Positions 52,606-62,168 of a stretch of DNA of 64,000 nt are shown piece by piece. The first letter of the stretch is position 1; every line of letters starts with the position of its first letter. Origin of the DNA: Paenibacillus massiliensis 2301065 = DSM 16942 (GTDB lineage: Bacteria; Bacillota; Bacilli; Paenibacillales; Paenibacillaceae); contig NZ_KB898191.1 in the NCBI RefSeq assembly GCF_000377505.1, positions 248,001 through 312,000 on the forward strand, read 5' to 3'. The position numbers and the translations under genes were made by a program. The notes under the pieces are model-generated. The model did no database searches and was not told the DNA's origin. It saw only the letters and a program-made list of their open reading frames with translations.

Positions 52606-53169
52606 CTAGAACTGATCATAGATCTTCGTATATTGACGGTAATAATGCGTTACCCTCTGCACATAATGCCTTGTCTCTCCGTATGGAATCTGCCGTATCG
52701 TCTCCTCACGACCATCCCATATTCCTTCGTTAAGCCAGCTCTCGACTTTTCCTGGACCTGCATTATAAGCGGCGATCATGGCAACGGGCTGATCGGGAAA
52801 TTGCTCCATCAAGTTATGAAGGTACCACGAACCTAATTGAATATTCAATCCAGCCTCATGCTTCACACTATCCAATGGCTGCTTGGGTAGCTTGGCCCGC
52901 TCCATGATCCATTGCGCGGTATCGGGCATGATCTGCATCAGTCCTAACGCTCCCTTATGCGATTCCATGCTGGTGTTATAATTCGTTTCAACCCGAATAA
53001 TCGAAGCCACCAGAAATGGGTCTACCTCATAAGTCTGCGCATACTGCCGAATTTCATCCTTATAGCGGATCGGATAGAAAATCGCCATCCAGTTAGAGCT
53101 CAGGAACACAAAGACGACAAAAGACACGAACAAGATGAGCAGGACTCTTTTTTTAGCAAAAAGCTTCAT
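52606..53169 (-). CDS. Membrane-anchored lytic transglycosylase (SLT domain)
   Basis: 187 residues from ATG 53169 with AAGAGGC; it shares ATGA with the coaE stop. One N-terminal membrane helix (about 7-27) and a Slt70-type goose lysozyme-like domain: EVDPFLVASIIRVETNYN with the catalytic Glu, GALGLMQIMPDTAQW, MIAAYNAGPGKVESWL. It cleaves peptidoglycan glycan strands outside the membrane. The YjbJ/CwlQ-like layout and translational coupling to coaE are typical of Paenibacillus relatives. Confidence 0.9.
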   Translation of the reverse strand: MKLFAKKRVLLILFVSFVVFVFLSSNWMAIFYPIRYKDEIRQYAQTYEVDPFLVASIIRVETNYNTSMESHKGALGLMQIMPDTAQWIMERAKLPKQPLDSVKHEAGLNIQLGSWYLHNLMEQFPDQPVAMIAAYNAGPGKVESWLNEGIWDGREETIRQIPYGETRHYVQRVTHYYRQYTKIYDQF

Positions 53170-53762
53170 GAAAGCCTCTTGTGGCGAAGCCACTGCTCCA
53201 GCTGCTGCTCGGTGTACTGTAGATCCTTGCTATTATCGACCACGATATCAGCCTTGCGCTTCTTCTCTTCTATATCCATCTGTGCAGCCAGACGCTGCTC
53301 CGCCTCCGGTGCCGCAAGCCCATCACGCTCCATCAGGCGCTGGAGCTGCTGCGTACGCGGTACATACACCACCATAACCTCCTGGAACAGGTTGTCCAGC
53401 TTGGATTCATACAAAAGCGGGATATCCACCACGACCAGCTTGTCCGGCTGCTGCAGCTCAAATGTCGTCATCTGCTGCTTGATCTCCTGCCGGATGGCAG
53501 GATGTGTGATGTTATTCAGCGCCTGCAGCTCGGCCTGATTACCAAATACAATTCGTCCGAGCTCCTTACGATTCAAGGTTCCGTCGTCATTCATAACTTC
53601 TGGCCCGAACCGCTCCCGGACCGCTGCAAGGACCGGATGCCCCGGAAGCATGACTTCCCGGGCAATGACATCAGCATCTACGAGCAAGGCTCCTCTGGAC
53701 ACCAGCATAGCGGACACCGTGCTTTTTCCGGTTGCAATACCTCCGGTTAATCCGATGATCAT
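53166..53762 (-). CDS. coaE: Dephospho-CoA kinase
   Basis: 198 residues from ATG 53762. P-loop GLTGGIATGKST (4-15), LVDADVIAREV, FGNQAELQALNNITHP, the lid with VVYVPRTQQLQRLMERDGL, and the C-terminal DIVVDNSKD. It carries out the last step of coenzyme A synthesis. It lies between ytaF and a lytic transglycosylase, with a weak ribosome site (GGCGGGTG). Confidence 0.95.
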   Translation of the reverse strand: MIIGLTGGIATGKSTVSAMLVSRGALLVDADVIAREVMLPGHPVLAAVRERFGPEVMNDDGTLNRKELGRIVFGNQAELQALNNITHPAIRQEIKQQMTTFELQQPDKLVVVDIPLLYESKLDNLFQEVMVVYVPRTQQLQRLMERDGLAAPEAEQRLAAQMDIEEKKRKADIVVDNSKDLQYTEQQLEQWLRHKRLS

Positions 53763-53883
53763 GCTTACACCCGCCTTCAACCTCATTCTAATCTTCAAAC
53801 TGTACTTTTATTCGGATCACGGTACGAATTCATACCTTCGCTTATAATCATGCAACCTACTCAACGCTCGAATCTCCATAGTA

Positions 53884-54609
53884 CTACATTAGACGCAATA
53901 TGCCCATGATAATTAAGAGCAGCGCCGGCAGCGAAGCTACCGTCCGCATGAAGCGAAAGGCCGTTAATCGAAAGCCTGCCTTCATTCCTCCGATGAGAAA
54001 GATCCCGCTGAAGAGTGCGATAGCCAGTGCTGTAGACAATGGGTCAAAACCAAGCATAGCTGCCCCAAGCCCTGCGCCAAAAGCATCCAGGGAGAGTGCG
54101 ATCCCCAGCCATACCGCTTCATGTGGCGAGATGCTGCCGGAGTCATCCATATCCGCTGCAGAGGGACTACGCAAAATACGTATGACCAGCCCCAATTTGC
54201 GGAGCTCAAGTGAAAAAACGGTCTGCTCCACCGCGGTCCCTAACGTATCCTTCGCATTCGTTTTTACCGTTGCACGCTCGTTCACATCATGCGCCTCTGA
54301 CTGCTCCACCAACGAGATAGACGAGGTATCATCATGCTTTTGCATCAGAGATTGCACCAGGGACCAACAGCCAATTCCAATCAGAATCAGTGCTCCGAGC
54401 AAGGTCGTGAATGTTGGAGATAGCATCTTCTGCATAATGACGCCAACCTGCATGGATACCCAGATGACCATCCCCGAGCAGATGGAGATAATCACAATCG
54501 ACAGTAGTGGAATCTTCATCTTCCGCAAGCCGTATGTAACTCCGACACCAAAACTATCCAGACTTAATGCAAATGCAAGCAACAGCAGGGACATCCAATG
54601 ACTACCCAT
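53884..54609 (-). CDS. ytaF: Sporulation membrane protein YtaF-like (MntP-fold)
   Basis: 241 residues from ATG 54609 with GGGGAGGG; the track-open frame to 54678 lacks such a site. Two three-helix halves, each beginning with an LSLDSFG / LSLDAFG motif, as in MntP manganese exporters. A long soluble linker (about 85-150) and the family block IRILRSPSAADMDDSG, which looks like a calcium-binding loop, are YtaF marks. Its place between mutM and coaE is as in B. subtilis. Exact transport role unknown. Confidence 0.9.
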   Translation of the reverse strand: MGSHWMSLLLLAFALSLDSFGVGVTYGLRKMKIPLLSIVIISICSGMVIWVSMQVGVIMQKMLSPTFTTLLGALILIGIGCWSLVQSLMQKHDDTSSISLVEQSEAHDVNERATVKTNAKDTLGTAVEQTVFSLELRKLGLVIRILRSPSAADMDDSGSISPHEAVWLGIALSLDAFGAGLGAAMLGFDPLSTALAIALFSGIFLIGGMKAGFRLTAFRFMRTVASLPALLLIIMGILRLM

Positions 54610-54745
54610 CCTGAGCCCTCCCCATAGCCATGCGCCCGGACATACCCGATAGCGCACTCGGTTATATATCTCAGGCATTATATGAGAAAAATGGGCTCAG
54701 TGTGCACTTCCATCATTTCTACACTTCCACACTCCTATACTTCCA

Positions 54746-55576
54746 CTAAACTGTCGGCTGACATTTAGGGCAATAATGCGTGCCCCTACCAGCTACTACG
54801 GATTTCTCCACTGGTGTATGACAGACAACACACGGCTGCTGCTTGCGGCCATAGATCTGGAGCTGATGCTGATACGATCCGCTATCTCCCTGACCGTTCA
54901 CATAGGATTTAACGGAAGAGCCGCCAGCAGCTACCGATTCTGACAGTACGCCAACAATGGCCTTATGCAGCAACGTTAATTGTTCTGTAGTTAACGAATT
55001 AGCTGGTTTGGACGGGTGAATCCCAGCCCTGAACAAGGCCTCGTCTACATAAATATTCCCAATACCAACGACATATGCTTGATTGAGCAGCGCTGCCTTG
55101 ATGGAGGTTGAGCGTCTTCCGACTGCCCCTTGTAGCGCCTCCACGGTGAACGCTTCATCCAATGGCTCCAGACCGAGCTTATGCAGTGGTGCGGATATCA
55201 GATCCTCACCGGTATTGAATAGATGCATCGTACCGAACTGTCGCACATCCTTATATCGAAGCTCTGTACCATCGTTAAAATGAAAAATGACATGCGTATG
55301 CTTCTCAACTGCCTCATCCGCAGCATATAGGCCGTATCGCCCCTCCATACGCAGATGGGATACCACTACAAGTCCATCCAGCAGAATCCGCAAAAATTTG
55401 CCTCGACGCTCCACGCCAGTAATCGTATGCCCGGCAAGCTCGAAGGCAAATGCCTGTATGTCCGAAGGCCGCTGAATAATGCGCGGCAAATGTACAGAGA
55501 CTCGTTCGATTTGTTTCCCTACTACCAGTTCATTCAATGTTCGTTTTACAGTTTCGACTTCCGGTAATTCCGGCAT
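54746..55576 (-). CDS. mutM: Formamidopyrimidine-DNA glycosylase
   Basis: 276 residues. Catalytic Pro2-Glu3 at the N-terminus (MPELPEVET), Lys in RRGKFLRI, the helix-two-turn-helix region (VVGIGNIYVDEALFRAGIHP) and the C-terminal zinc finger with CVVC and CPKC. It removes 8-oxoguanine and formamidopyrimidines. It lies 62 bp after polA, on the same strand, so repair polymerase and glycosylase are co-expressed. Confidence 0.96.
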   Translation of the reverse strand: MPELPEVETVKRTLNELVVGKQIERVSVHLPRIIQRPSDIQAFAFELAGHTITGVERRGKFLRILLDGLVVVSHLRMEGRYGLYAADEAVEKHTHVIFHFNDGTELRYKDVRQFGTMHLFNTGEDLISAPLHKLGLEPLDEAFTVEALQGAVGRRSTSIKAALLNQAYVVGIGNIYVDEALFRAGIHPSKPANSLTTEQLTLLHKAIVGVLSESVAAGGSSVKSYVNGQGDSGSYQHQLQIYGRKQQPCVVCHTPVEKSVVAGRGTHYCPKCQPTV

Positions 55577-55638
55577 AATTCCTTCACCTCAAGCTCTATT
55601 ATACTGGAACCCGGACAGGTTCGAAAACAGCCTGGTTG

Positions 55639-58305
55639 CTATTTCGCCTCATACCAGTTATCTCCATAGCTCACATCAGCCTTGAGAGGCACGGACAAGC
55701 TCAAAGCCTTCTCCATCGTCTCAGGTACTAGCTCCTTCATAATCTCCAGCTCATCCTGCGGAACCTCAAATACAAGCTCATCATGTACCTGCAGCAGCAT
55801 ACGGCTACGCAGCTTGCGATCGTTCAGCACCTGATCCATCCGTACCATGGCCAACTTGATTATATCGGCCGCGGTCCCTTGAATTGGCGTGTTCATCGCC
55901 GTCCGTTCTGCGAACGAGCGCAGATTGAAGTTGCTGGCATTGATCTCTGGGAGATAACGTCTGCGTTCTAGCAGCGTCTTGACATACCCGTCCCGTCTGG
56001 CATCCTGCACAATGTCATCCATGTATTTGCGAACACCCTGGAATACGTCAAAATATTGATCAATGAACTGCGCGGCCTCTTTACGGGTAATATTCAAATT
56101 CTGGGATAATCCGTAATCGCTGATGCCATAGACGATCCCGAAATTGACAGCTTTGGCCGACCTCCGCATGTTCGCATCCACATCCTCAGGCTTGACCCCG
56201 AATACATCCGAGGCAGTCTTCGTATGAATGTCCATATTGTTCACAAAGGCTTCCTTTAGGCGCTCATCATCAGAGATATCAGCCAGCACACGCAGCTCAA
56301 TCTGCGAATAGTCCGCGGCTAGAATCGACCAACCGGGCTCTGAAGGTACGAATACCTTGCGCAGCTTACGGCCCTCCTCCATACGAATCGGAATATTTTG
56401 CAAATTCGGGAATTGACTACTTAAGCGTCCTGTAGCCGCAATCGTCTGCCGATAGAAGGTATGCACCTTGCCCGTCTTCTCGGAAATTTCCTTCAGCAGT
56501 CCCTCTACATAGGTCGATTGAAGCTTAGCCAATTGACGGTATTTCAGAATATTTTGTACGACATCATTGTATGGGGCCAGCTTCTCCAGTACTTCGGCAT
56601 CCGTGGAATAGCCCGTCTTCGTCTTCTTGACGACCGGAAGGCCGAGCTTGTCGAATAGGACCTCACCTAGCTGCCTAGGTGAATTCAGGTTGAACTCAAC
56701 GCCAGCATTCCGGTAAATATCCTGCACCAATGCTTCAATCTGGGTCTCGAATTCATGACCTAGTTGCTTCAACTCATCCATGTTGACCGCGATTCCCTGC
56801 TTCTCCATATCTGCCAGAATACGAGACAGCGGCATTTCCATATCGTGGAAGAGCTGCTTCATACCATTCTGCTCAAGCTGCTCCTCCTGAGCAGGGACAA
56901 GTTCTCCCACAACGGCAGCCTTGCGAGCCAAATGATCAGCGAGAATGTCCTCTGATGGAATCTTGTATTTTGCACCCTTACCCCATACATCTTCATCCGG
57001 TCGAATCGACGGCAGGTTATGCTTGGCTGCCAGTCCACTCAAGGTCTGATTCGCATCCGTCGGGTCCAGCAGATAGCCTGCCAGCTGCACGTCAAATTTA
57101 GCACCCGCGAACGGAATACCGTACCAATGCAGCACCAGATCAGCCCGATGCAGATCATAGCCCTGCTTCGGCTTGGCGGCATCCGCCAGCCACTCACGCA
57201 CTCCTAGCGCCGCATCTGATTGCAATAGCTCATCCGACAGATAATACTGTCGTCCATGTACTCCGATTACTACGCCGATCAGCTTGGCCTGGTGTGGGTT
57301 ATCCCCGTAGGACTCCACATGCAGGACGCCACCATCACCTTGCGCGAGCGCCGTCTCCAATTCCTTTACCGTGTCAGTTTGTAAAATAACCACATCTACA
57401 TCAGCTTCTGCCTGTGTAGTCCCAACGCCACTACTAACGATCGCTCCAGAAAGCTGGAGGCGCTCCAGGAGAGATTTGAATTCCAGCTTGGCTAATGCAG
57501 GACCTGCAGTGTCTTGCTTAAGTCCGCTGTATACGATACCATCCCAGCCCTTATCCAAGGGCACCTCACGATAGATCGTAGCCAGTTGCTTGCTAAGTCT
57601 CGCATCCTCCGCATGAGTCTCGATGCGTTCCTTCATTTTCCCTTTTAACTCACTGGTATGTGACAGCACCTCTTCGACGCTACCATACTCGTGCAGCAGC
57701 TTCAGAGCGGTCTTTTCGCCTACACCAGGAATGCCTGGAATATTGTCAGATGCATCGCCCATGAGACCCTTCAGATCAATGATCTGCGCAGGGGTCAGAC
57801 CGTAGCGCTCCTGAATCTCGGCTGGACCATAGGTCTCAATCTCGGTAACGCCTTTACGTGTCAGGCCAATCTTCACCTGATCCGAAGCCAGCTGAAGCAT
57901 ATCCTTGTCGCCAGACACGACAATTACCGCATGACCTGCTTCATCAGCCTGCTTGCTGAGCGTCCCGATAATATCATCTGCCTCATAGCCCTCCAGCTCG
58001 AATTGAGCAATACCGAGACCATCCAGTAATTCTTTCAATAGTGGAAATTGCTGTGATAACTCTGGCGGCGTCTTCTCACGCCCTCCTTTATAGTCCTGAT
58101 ATCCCTCGTGGCGGAATGTTATCTTGCCTGCATCAAAGGCTACAAGGACATGAGTAGGTTTATGCTCCTCAAGCACCCGCAGCAGCATTGTCGTAAATCC
58201 GTACACCGCATTGGTCTGCTGCCCACTGGAATTCGATAACGCAGGGATTGCAAAAAAAGCTCTGTATATAATACTGTTGCCGTCAATAAGCATGAGTTTG
58301 TCCAT
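55639..58305 (-). CDS. polA: DNA polymerase I
   Basis: 888 residues. N-terminal 5'-3' exonuclease domain (1-290) with YEADDIIGTLSKQA and GLMGDASDNIPGIPGVGEKTA; a middle domain (about 305-480) where the DxE metal ligands of proofreading exonuclease are not kept (HVESYGDNPH instead), so proofreading is probably lost, as in Bacillus relatives; and a C-terminal polymerase domain with motif A DYSQIELRVLA, motif B RRSAKAVNFGIVYG and motif C LLQVHDELVFEVP. It processes Okazaki fragments and fills repair gaps. Confidence 0.97.
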   Translation of the reverse strand: MDKLMLIDGNSIIYRAFFAIPALSNSSGQQTNAVYGFTTMLLRVLEEHKPTHVLVAFDAGKITFRHEGYQDYKGGREKTPPELSQQFPLLKELLDGLGIAQFELEGYEADDIIGTLSKQADEAGHAVIVVSGDKDMLQLASDQVKIGLTRKGVTEIETYGPAEIQERYGLTPAQIIDLKGLMGDASDNIPGIPGVGEKTALKLLHEYGSVEEVLSHTSELKGKMKERIETHAEDARLSKQLATIYREVPLDKGWDGIVYSGLKQDTAGPALAKLEFKSLLERLQLSGAIVSSGVGTTQAEADVDVVILQTDTVKELETALAQGDGGVLHVESYGDNPHQAKLIGVVIGVHGRQYYLSDELLQSDAALGVREWLADAAKPKQGYDLHRADLVLHWYGIPFAGAKFDVQLAGYLLDPTDANQTLSGLAAKHNLPSIRPDEDVWGKGAKYKIPSEDILADHLARKAAVVGELVPAQEEQLEQNGMKQLFHDMEMPLSRILADMEKQGIAVNMDELKQLGHEFETQIEALVQDIYRNAGVEFNLNSPRQLGEVLFDKLGLPVVKKTKTGYSTDAEVLEKLAPYNDVVQNILKYRQLAKLQSTYVEGLLKEISEKTGKVHTFYRQTIAATGRLSSQFPNLQNIPIRMEEGRKLRKVFVPSEPGWSILAADYSQIELRVLADISDDERLKEAFVNNMDIHTKTASDVFGVKPEDVDANMRRSAKAVNFGIVYGISDYGLSQNLNITRKEAAQFIDQYFDVFQGVRKYMDDIVQDARRDGYVKTLLERRRYLPEINASNFNLRSFAERTAMNTPIQGTAADIIKLAMVRMDQVLNDRKLRSRMLLQVHDELVFEVPQDELEIMKELVPETMEKALSLSVPLKADVSYGDNWYEAK

Positions 58306-58426
58306 TGGCTATACACCTCATCGAATTCATTCATTATATGCTTATCCTATTTTAACATATCAGGCGAGTATCCTGAAAAAAGGGTTCCATGCAAATAGCA
58401 GGTGTCATTCTATTGCTTCTCTTTCC

Positions 58427-58867
58427 TTAGGCAATAAGCTTATGCACCTCATTCAGGATCATCTGATGCTTCAATCCCAGATCCTGTCCACCATCAACCA
58501 CAAACATATTCTCTTGTTTGGCCAAATCCGGTACAGGTATGCTGGCATACAGATCTCGTACCCAGCGCTCCTCCACCCAGTAGCTTCTATATACAATGTC
58601 ATCAAACCAATATCTGTCTACAATCAGATGGAACCTTCGTTTGAGCAGTGGTTGTAAGCATTGATGAAAGACTTGGACACAACCTCCGGCAACTACAGAT
58701 GTTACTGCAATGGCATTTTCTCTCGTTTGTAATTCCTCGTCATAGACAAAATCATCAATCAACGGGAACAAACCTTTCCAATCTATGCACAAACGGGTAA
58801 AGAGTATTTGATTTGATGACAGCTCCCCTAGCTTGGCTTCTTGCATGTACCCCATTTGATGCTCCAC
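58427..58867 (-). pseudogene. Headless thymidylate-kinase-like ORF, probably degenerate
   Basis: 146 codons from a GTG at 58867; an in-frame TGA lies just upstream and no ribosome site is seen. The segment LIVDRYWFDDIVYRSYWVEERWVRDLYASIPVPDLAKQ resembles the DRY...VRELY...PDL region of dTMP kinases, but the P-loop that should come about 60-90 residues earlier is absent. There is no room for it, because the phoU terminator ends only 46 bp upstream. This is probably a 3' remnant of a kinase gene. The relation is judged by eye and is uncertain. Confidence 0.45.
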
Positions 58868-58913
58868 ATTTTTTCAATTGCTAGGTTTCAAAACGCTCAC
58901 ACAAAGAGCATAG

Positions 58914-58946
58914 AGAAAAAGACCCCTTTGGACAAGGAGTCTTTCT
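58914..58946 (-). terminator. Terminator of pstB-phoU
   Basis: AAAGACCCCTT and AAGGAGTCTTT pair with one mismatch; the minus strand then has TTTTTCTC. Confidence 0.85.
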
Positions 58947-58954
58947 AATGTAGA

Positions 58955-59614
58955 CTATTGATTCAAATCTGGACGCTGGCTTGTAACGAGATATACCGCA
59001 CTCTCACCGATGTTCGTCGCGTGGTCACCAATTCGCTCAATGTATCTGCCGACCAGCAGCATCAGCATAGCTTCCGATACCTGGGAAGGGTTCTCGCCGA
59101 TGAACGTGTACAGCTCACTGATCATACGGCTGTACAAGGCATCCACCTTATCATCCAGCTGTGCCATCTTGTAGGCTTGATCCGTATTTTCGTTCAGGTA
59201 GGAGCTGATGGCTTCATTCGTCATCGTCTTCACGATCTCAGCCATCTCCTGGATCTCCGCAAGCGGCTTGAGCATTTGCTTACCATCTAATCGAAGTGTA
59301 ACCTTAGCCACATCAAGGGCCAGATCGCCCATGCGCTCCAGGTCACTGGATATTTTGAAGGAGACAATAATTCTGCGAAGATCCTTTGCCACAGGTTGCT
59401 GTGTCACGATAAGGCGTGAGCCCATATCGAGAACTTGCTCCTCCATCTGATTAATCTGCACATCACTGTTTACAACCTGATGTGCAAGCTCAGTATCGTT
59501 CTTTTCCAAGGCTGTAATTGCATGATCCAATGCCTCGGATACTTTTCCACCCATTTGAAGCAAGAGCGTACGTAGCTCCTCCAAGCCTTCGTCAAAATCC
59601 TTTCTGCGTATCAT
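58955..59614 (-). CDS. phoU: Phosphate signalling protein PhoU
   Basis: 219 residues made of two similar three-helix bundles. Each carries the metal-binding E/DxxxD pattern: SSDLERMGDLALDVA and GRYIERIGDHATNIGESA. It links the Pst transporter to the PhoR kinase and lowers phosphate uptake signalling when phosphate is ample. It follows pstB by 29 bp. Confidence 0.95.
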   Translation of the reverse strand: MIRRKDFDEGLEELRTLLLQMGGKVSEALDHAITALEKNDTELAHQVVNSDVQINQMEEQVLDMGSRLIVTQQPVAKDLRRIIVSFKISSDLERMGDLALDVAKVTLRLDGKQMLKPLAEIQEMAEIVKTMTNEAISSYLNENTDQAYKMAQLDDKVDALYSRMISELYTFIGENPSQVSEAMLMLLVGRYIERIGDHATNIGESAVYLVTSQRPDLNQ

Positions 59615-59643
59615 CCTATGCGTGCCTCCCTCTCTGCCATTAC

Positions 59644-60402
59644 TCAGCCAAAGCGGCCGGACACGTAATCCTCCGTGCGTGAATCCTGCGGGTTCGAGAA
59701 TAGTGACTCGGTCTCGGAAGCCTCAATAATCTCGCCATTCAAGAAAAATACGGTCTGACCCGATACCCGGGCTGCCTGATGCATATTATGTGTAACCATA
59801 ATAATTGTGTATTGGTCCTTCAACTGCTGTACCAGCTCTTCAATCTTCAATGTGGAGATCGGGTCCAGTGCGGAGGTCGCCTCATCCATCAGCAGGATAT
59901 CCGGTTGAACCGCCAGCGCACGTGCAATACATAGCCGCTGCTGCTGTCCACCAGAGAGACTTAGCGCCGAACGCTTCACGAAATCTTTAACCTCATCCCA
60001 CAGGGCTGCCTGCTTGAGACTCTGCTCCACCAGGCCGTCCAGCACTTCCTTGCTGCGAATTCCGTGTAATCTTGGTCCGTAGGCTACATTGTCGTAGATC
60101 GACTTGGGAAAAGGATTTGGCTGTTGGAAGACCATTCCTACACGCTTGCGCAGTTCCTCTACTTCAAGGTCTTCGGCATAGATCTCCTTGCCGGAGAGCT
60201 TGACCGACCCTTCAATGCGCGTACCTGGAATCATATCATTCATACGGTTCAGTGTACGTAATAGTGTTGATTTCCCGCAGCCTGATGGTCCGATGAATGC
60301 CGTCACAGTCTTATCCGGGACGTCCAGAGACATGTCCTTCAAGGCATGAAATTTCTCATAATACAAATTCAATTTCTCTATCGTAATCACAGGATCATTC
60401 AT
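59644..60402 (-). CDS. pstB: Phosphate ABC transporter ATPase PstB
   Basis: 252 residues; ribosome site AGGAGAAGC. Walker [11 protein letters not shown]-loop [21 protein letters not shown] (the PstB-specific stretch), signature LSGGQQQR, Walker [14 protein letters not shown] and switch His in VTHNMHQA. It powers high-affinity phosphate uptake with PstSCA, but these three genes are not in the window. It is preceded directly by a four-repeat Pho box and a TATAAT. Confidence 0.94.
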   Translation of the reverse strand: MNDPVITIEKLNLYYEKFHALKDMSLDVPDKTVTAFIGPSGCGKSTLLRTLNRMNDMIPGTRIEGSVKLSGKEIYAEDLEVEELRKRVGMVFQQPNPFPKSIYDNVAYGPRLHGIRSKEVLDGLVEQSLKQAALWDEVKDFVKRSALSLSGGQQQRLCIARALAVQPDILLMDEATSALDPISTLKIEELVQQLKDQYTIIMVTHNMHQAARVSGQTVFFLNGEIIEASETESLFSNPQDSRTEDYVSGRFG

Positions 60403-60465
60403 ATGTGAGCTTCTCCTTCAGTATGCAGTTCATTCTCATTCAGCTCGAATACCGATAACATCAAG

Positions 60466-60519
60466 ATTATAATGGCCTTGTGTAAACGAAATACAGTGGA
60501 TTTGTTAACTCAGTGTAAA
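60466..60519 (-). promoter_or_regulatory. PhoP-dependent promoter of pstB-phoU with four phased Pho boxes
   Basis: On the minus strand four hexamers repeat at exactly 11 bp: TTTACA (60519-60514), TTAACA (60508-60503), ACTGTA (60497-60492) and TTTACA (60486-60481). A perfect TATAAT follows at 60471-60466, and the repeats cover the -35 place, as in PhoP-activated promoters. The first repeats overlap the stop codon of the upstream chemoreceptor gene. Confidence 0.85.
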
Positions 60520-61994
60520 ATAAGAGCAAGCTCTCGTTCTTCACTTTGCTTTTTGTCGGAATTTTTGTTCGTATCTTCACTTGTTGTACAATCCTTTTTT
60601 TCTTCCACCTGCAGATCAGCTAGCCCATTCACTTCTTTACTAACTTTTTCACCTGATTCTTCAACTGTTTCTTCACTAGCATCTTTATTAGTATCTTTAC
60701 TAGTCACTTCATCAGCATCTTTACTAGCTTGTCCACTAGTCCGCTTACTAGTCCGTTCATCAGCTCGCCCAATGGGCTGCGCAGACACTGCTGTTCTCTT
60801 GGCCTTATTATCATCAGTCGAGACGTTTCTTTGTTCCTCTACTGGCTGAGCTTGCTGTATGCCCGTATCCTCAGCAGAGCTGCTCACGTCAGCAGCACTT
60901 CTGTTCATCTGCATAAGCTCATCAGCTACCTGACCTGCAGTAAGACGAGCTTGCTCCGCTGCCTGTGTCATATCCTGGTTCAGCTGCTCCATTCGCTGAA
61001 CAGCCTGAATGATGCTCGCCAAGGCTTCATTTCCTTCATCTACGAATTTCGATCCATTAGCTACCTGACGAAGACCCTCGCTCGTCAGATCTGTCTGTCC
61101 TCGTACCAGTTCTCCGATCTCGTCCAGCAGCTTGGTGATGCGAGATGAGCAATCCTGAGTCTGTGCAGCAAGCCCCCTGACCTCCTGAGACACAACCTGG
61201 AATCCGCGTCCATATACTCCCGCATGGGCAGCTTCAATAGAAGCATTAATGGCAAGCAGTGTACTTTGTCCGGCCAGGTCCTTTACTGCCTTGGCAATCC
61301 CCGAAATAACCTCCAGATGGTTGCTCATGCTTAGGGCCTGTGTATGCTGTTTCTCCAGCTGCTCCATAACCTCCCTATAGCATTCCTGAACCTCACCTAG
61401 CTTCTTCATCCCATGCTGTGCTGCCTGCTCCATCGCCTGACTGTGCTCCATGCTTTGCCTAGCCTCAGAGGATACCTGCTCTACATTTCCTTGGATATGC
61501 TGCACCTGATGGTAGCTCCGCTGCACTGTCTGCTTCCGACTCCCGTCTGCTTCCTGCTGCAGCAATTGCGCTACCTGCATGACATCCCTGAGCGTCAAGA
61601 CGCTCGGCGGCTGAGCCCCCAGCAGTATAATGCAATCATAGAAATTCGCATCTGGACGCTGTAAGGCTTGATCCAATATATCCTCCGCAGCTGCTGTGGT
61701 CTCTACCATAAGAGCAGTCCGATCCACGAATTCAGCAGCAGGCTTGTCGTAGAACAATGCAGCTGCGAACCTTCCTGCCAGATGACGATTATATGATTCT
61801 CTCATTATGATGCCCAAGATATCCCCTACTTGATTCTCCACCAGCACGCAAGGCATTTCAGGCTGTTGTCTGAATATATCCAGCAATGCCTTACAGGTCA
61901 CTTGAGGATTAATAATGGCGACTTGCCGTCCTGTCACATAGTCCCCAATCATCTTTCGCTTTACATCCGTTTGCGTATTCAGCACTATTGGCAT
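60510..61994 (-). CDS. Soluble chemoreceptor-like protein with N-terminal CBS-like domain
   Basis: 494 residues with no membrane helix. The first 140 residues look like a CBS pair (INPQVTCKALLDIFRQQPEMPCVLVENQVGDILGIIMRES). Then comes a coiled-coil MCP signalling domain with the hairpin tip LAGQSTLLAINASIEAAHAGVYGRGFQVVSQEVRGLA (given as the tip region, about 255-290). The last 110 residues are a disordered, charged tail rich in Ser, Lys, Asp and Glu with repeated TSKD/SKDT words. It lies between phoP and pstB. Cytoplasmic ligand sensing coupled to CheA is inferred. Confidence 0.85.
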   Translation of the reverse strand: MPIVLNTQTDVKRKMIGDYVTGRQVAIINPQVTCKALLDIFRQQPEMPCVLVENQVGDILGIIMRESYNRHLAGRFAAALFYDKPAAEFVDRTALMVETTAAAEDILDQALQRPDANFYDCIILLGAQPPSVLTLRDVMQVAQLLQQEADGSRKQTVQRSYHQVQHIQGNVEQVSSEARQSMEHSQAMEQAAQHGMKKLGEVQECYREVMEQLEKQHTQALSMSNHLEVISGIAKAVKDLAGQSTLLAINASIEAAHAGVYGRGFQVVSQEVRGLAAQTQDCSSRITKLLDEIGELVRGQTDLTSEGLRQVANGSKFVDEGNEALASIIQAVQRMEQLNQDMTQAAEQARLTAGQVADELMQMNRSAADVSSSAEDTGIQQAQPVEEQRNVSTDDNKAKRTAVSAQPIGRADERTSKRTSGQASKDADEVTSKDTNKDASEETVEESGEKVSKEVNGLADLQVEEKKDCTTSEDTNKNSDKKQSEERELALILH

Positions 61995-62123
61995 TCCCTA
62001 GCAACCTCCCATGTAATTCCATTCACATATAGGTCTATGGGACTATTGTAAACACGCATTGTTAGATGGATTTCGATTTCCTGTTATAACCATGTAAAAG
62101 CATGGTGGATATCCTTGGAAAAA

Positions 62124-62168
62124 GAAAAAAAGAACATCCCTTATACAAAAGATTGGGATGCTCTCTTC
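62124..62168 (-). terminator. Terminator overlapping the 3' end of phoP
   Basis: GAGCATCCC and GGGATGTTC pair (with G-U), followed on the minus strand by TTTTTTTCTTTTT. The first arm is part of the phoP coding end. Confidence 0.8.
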
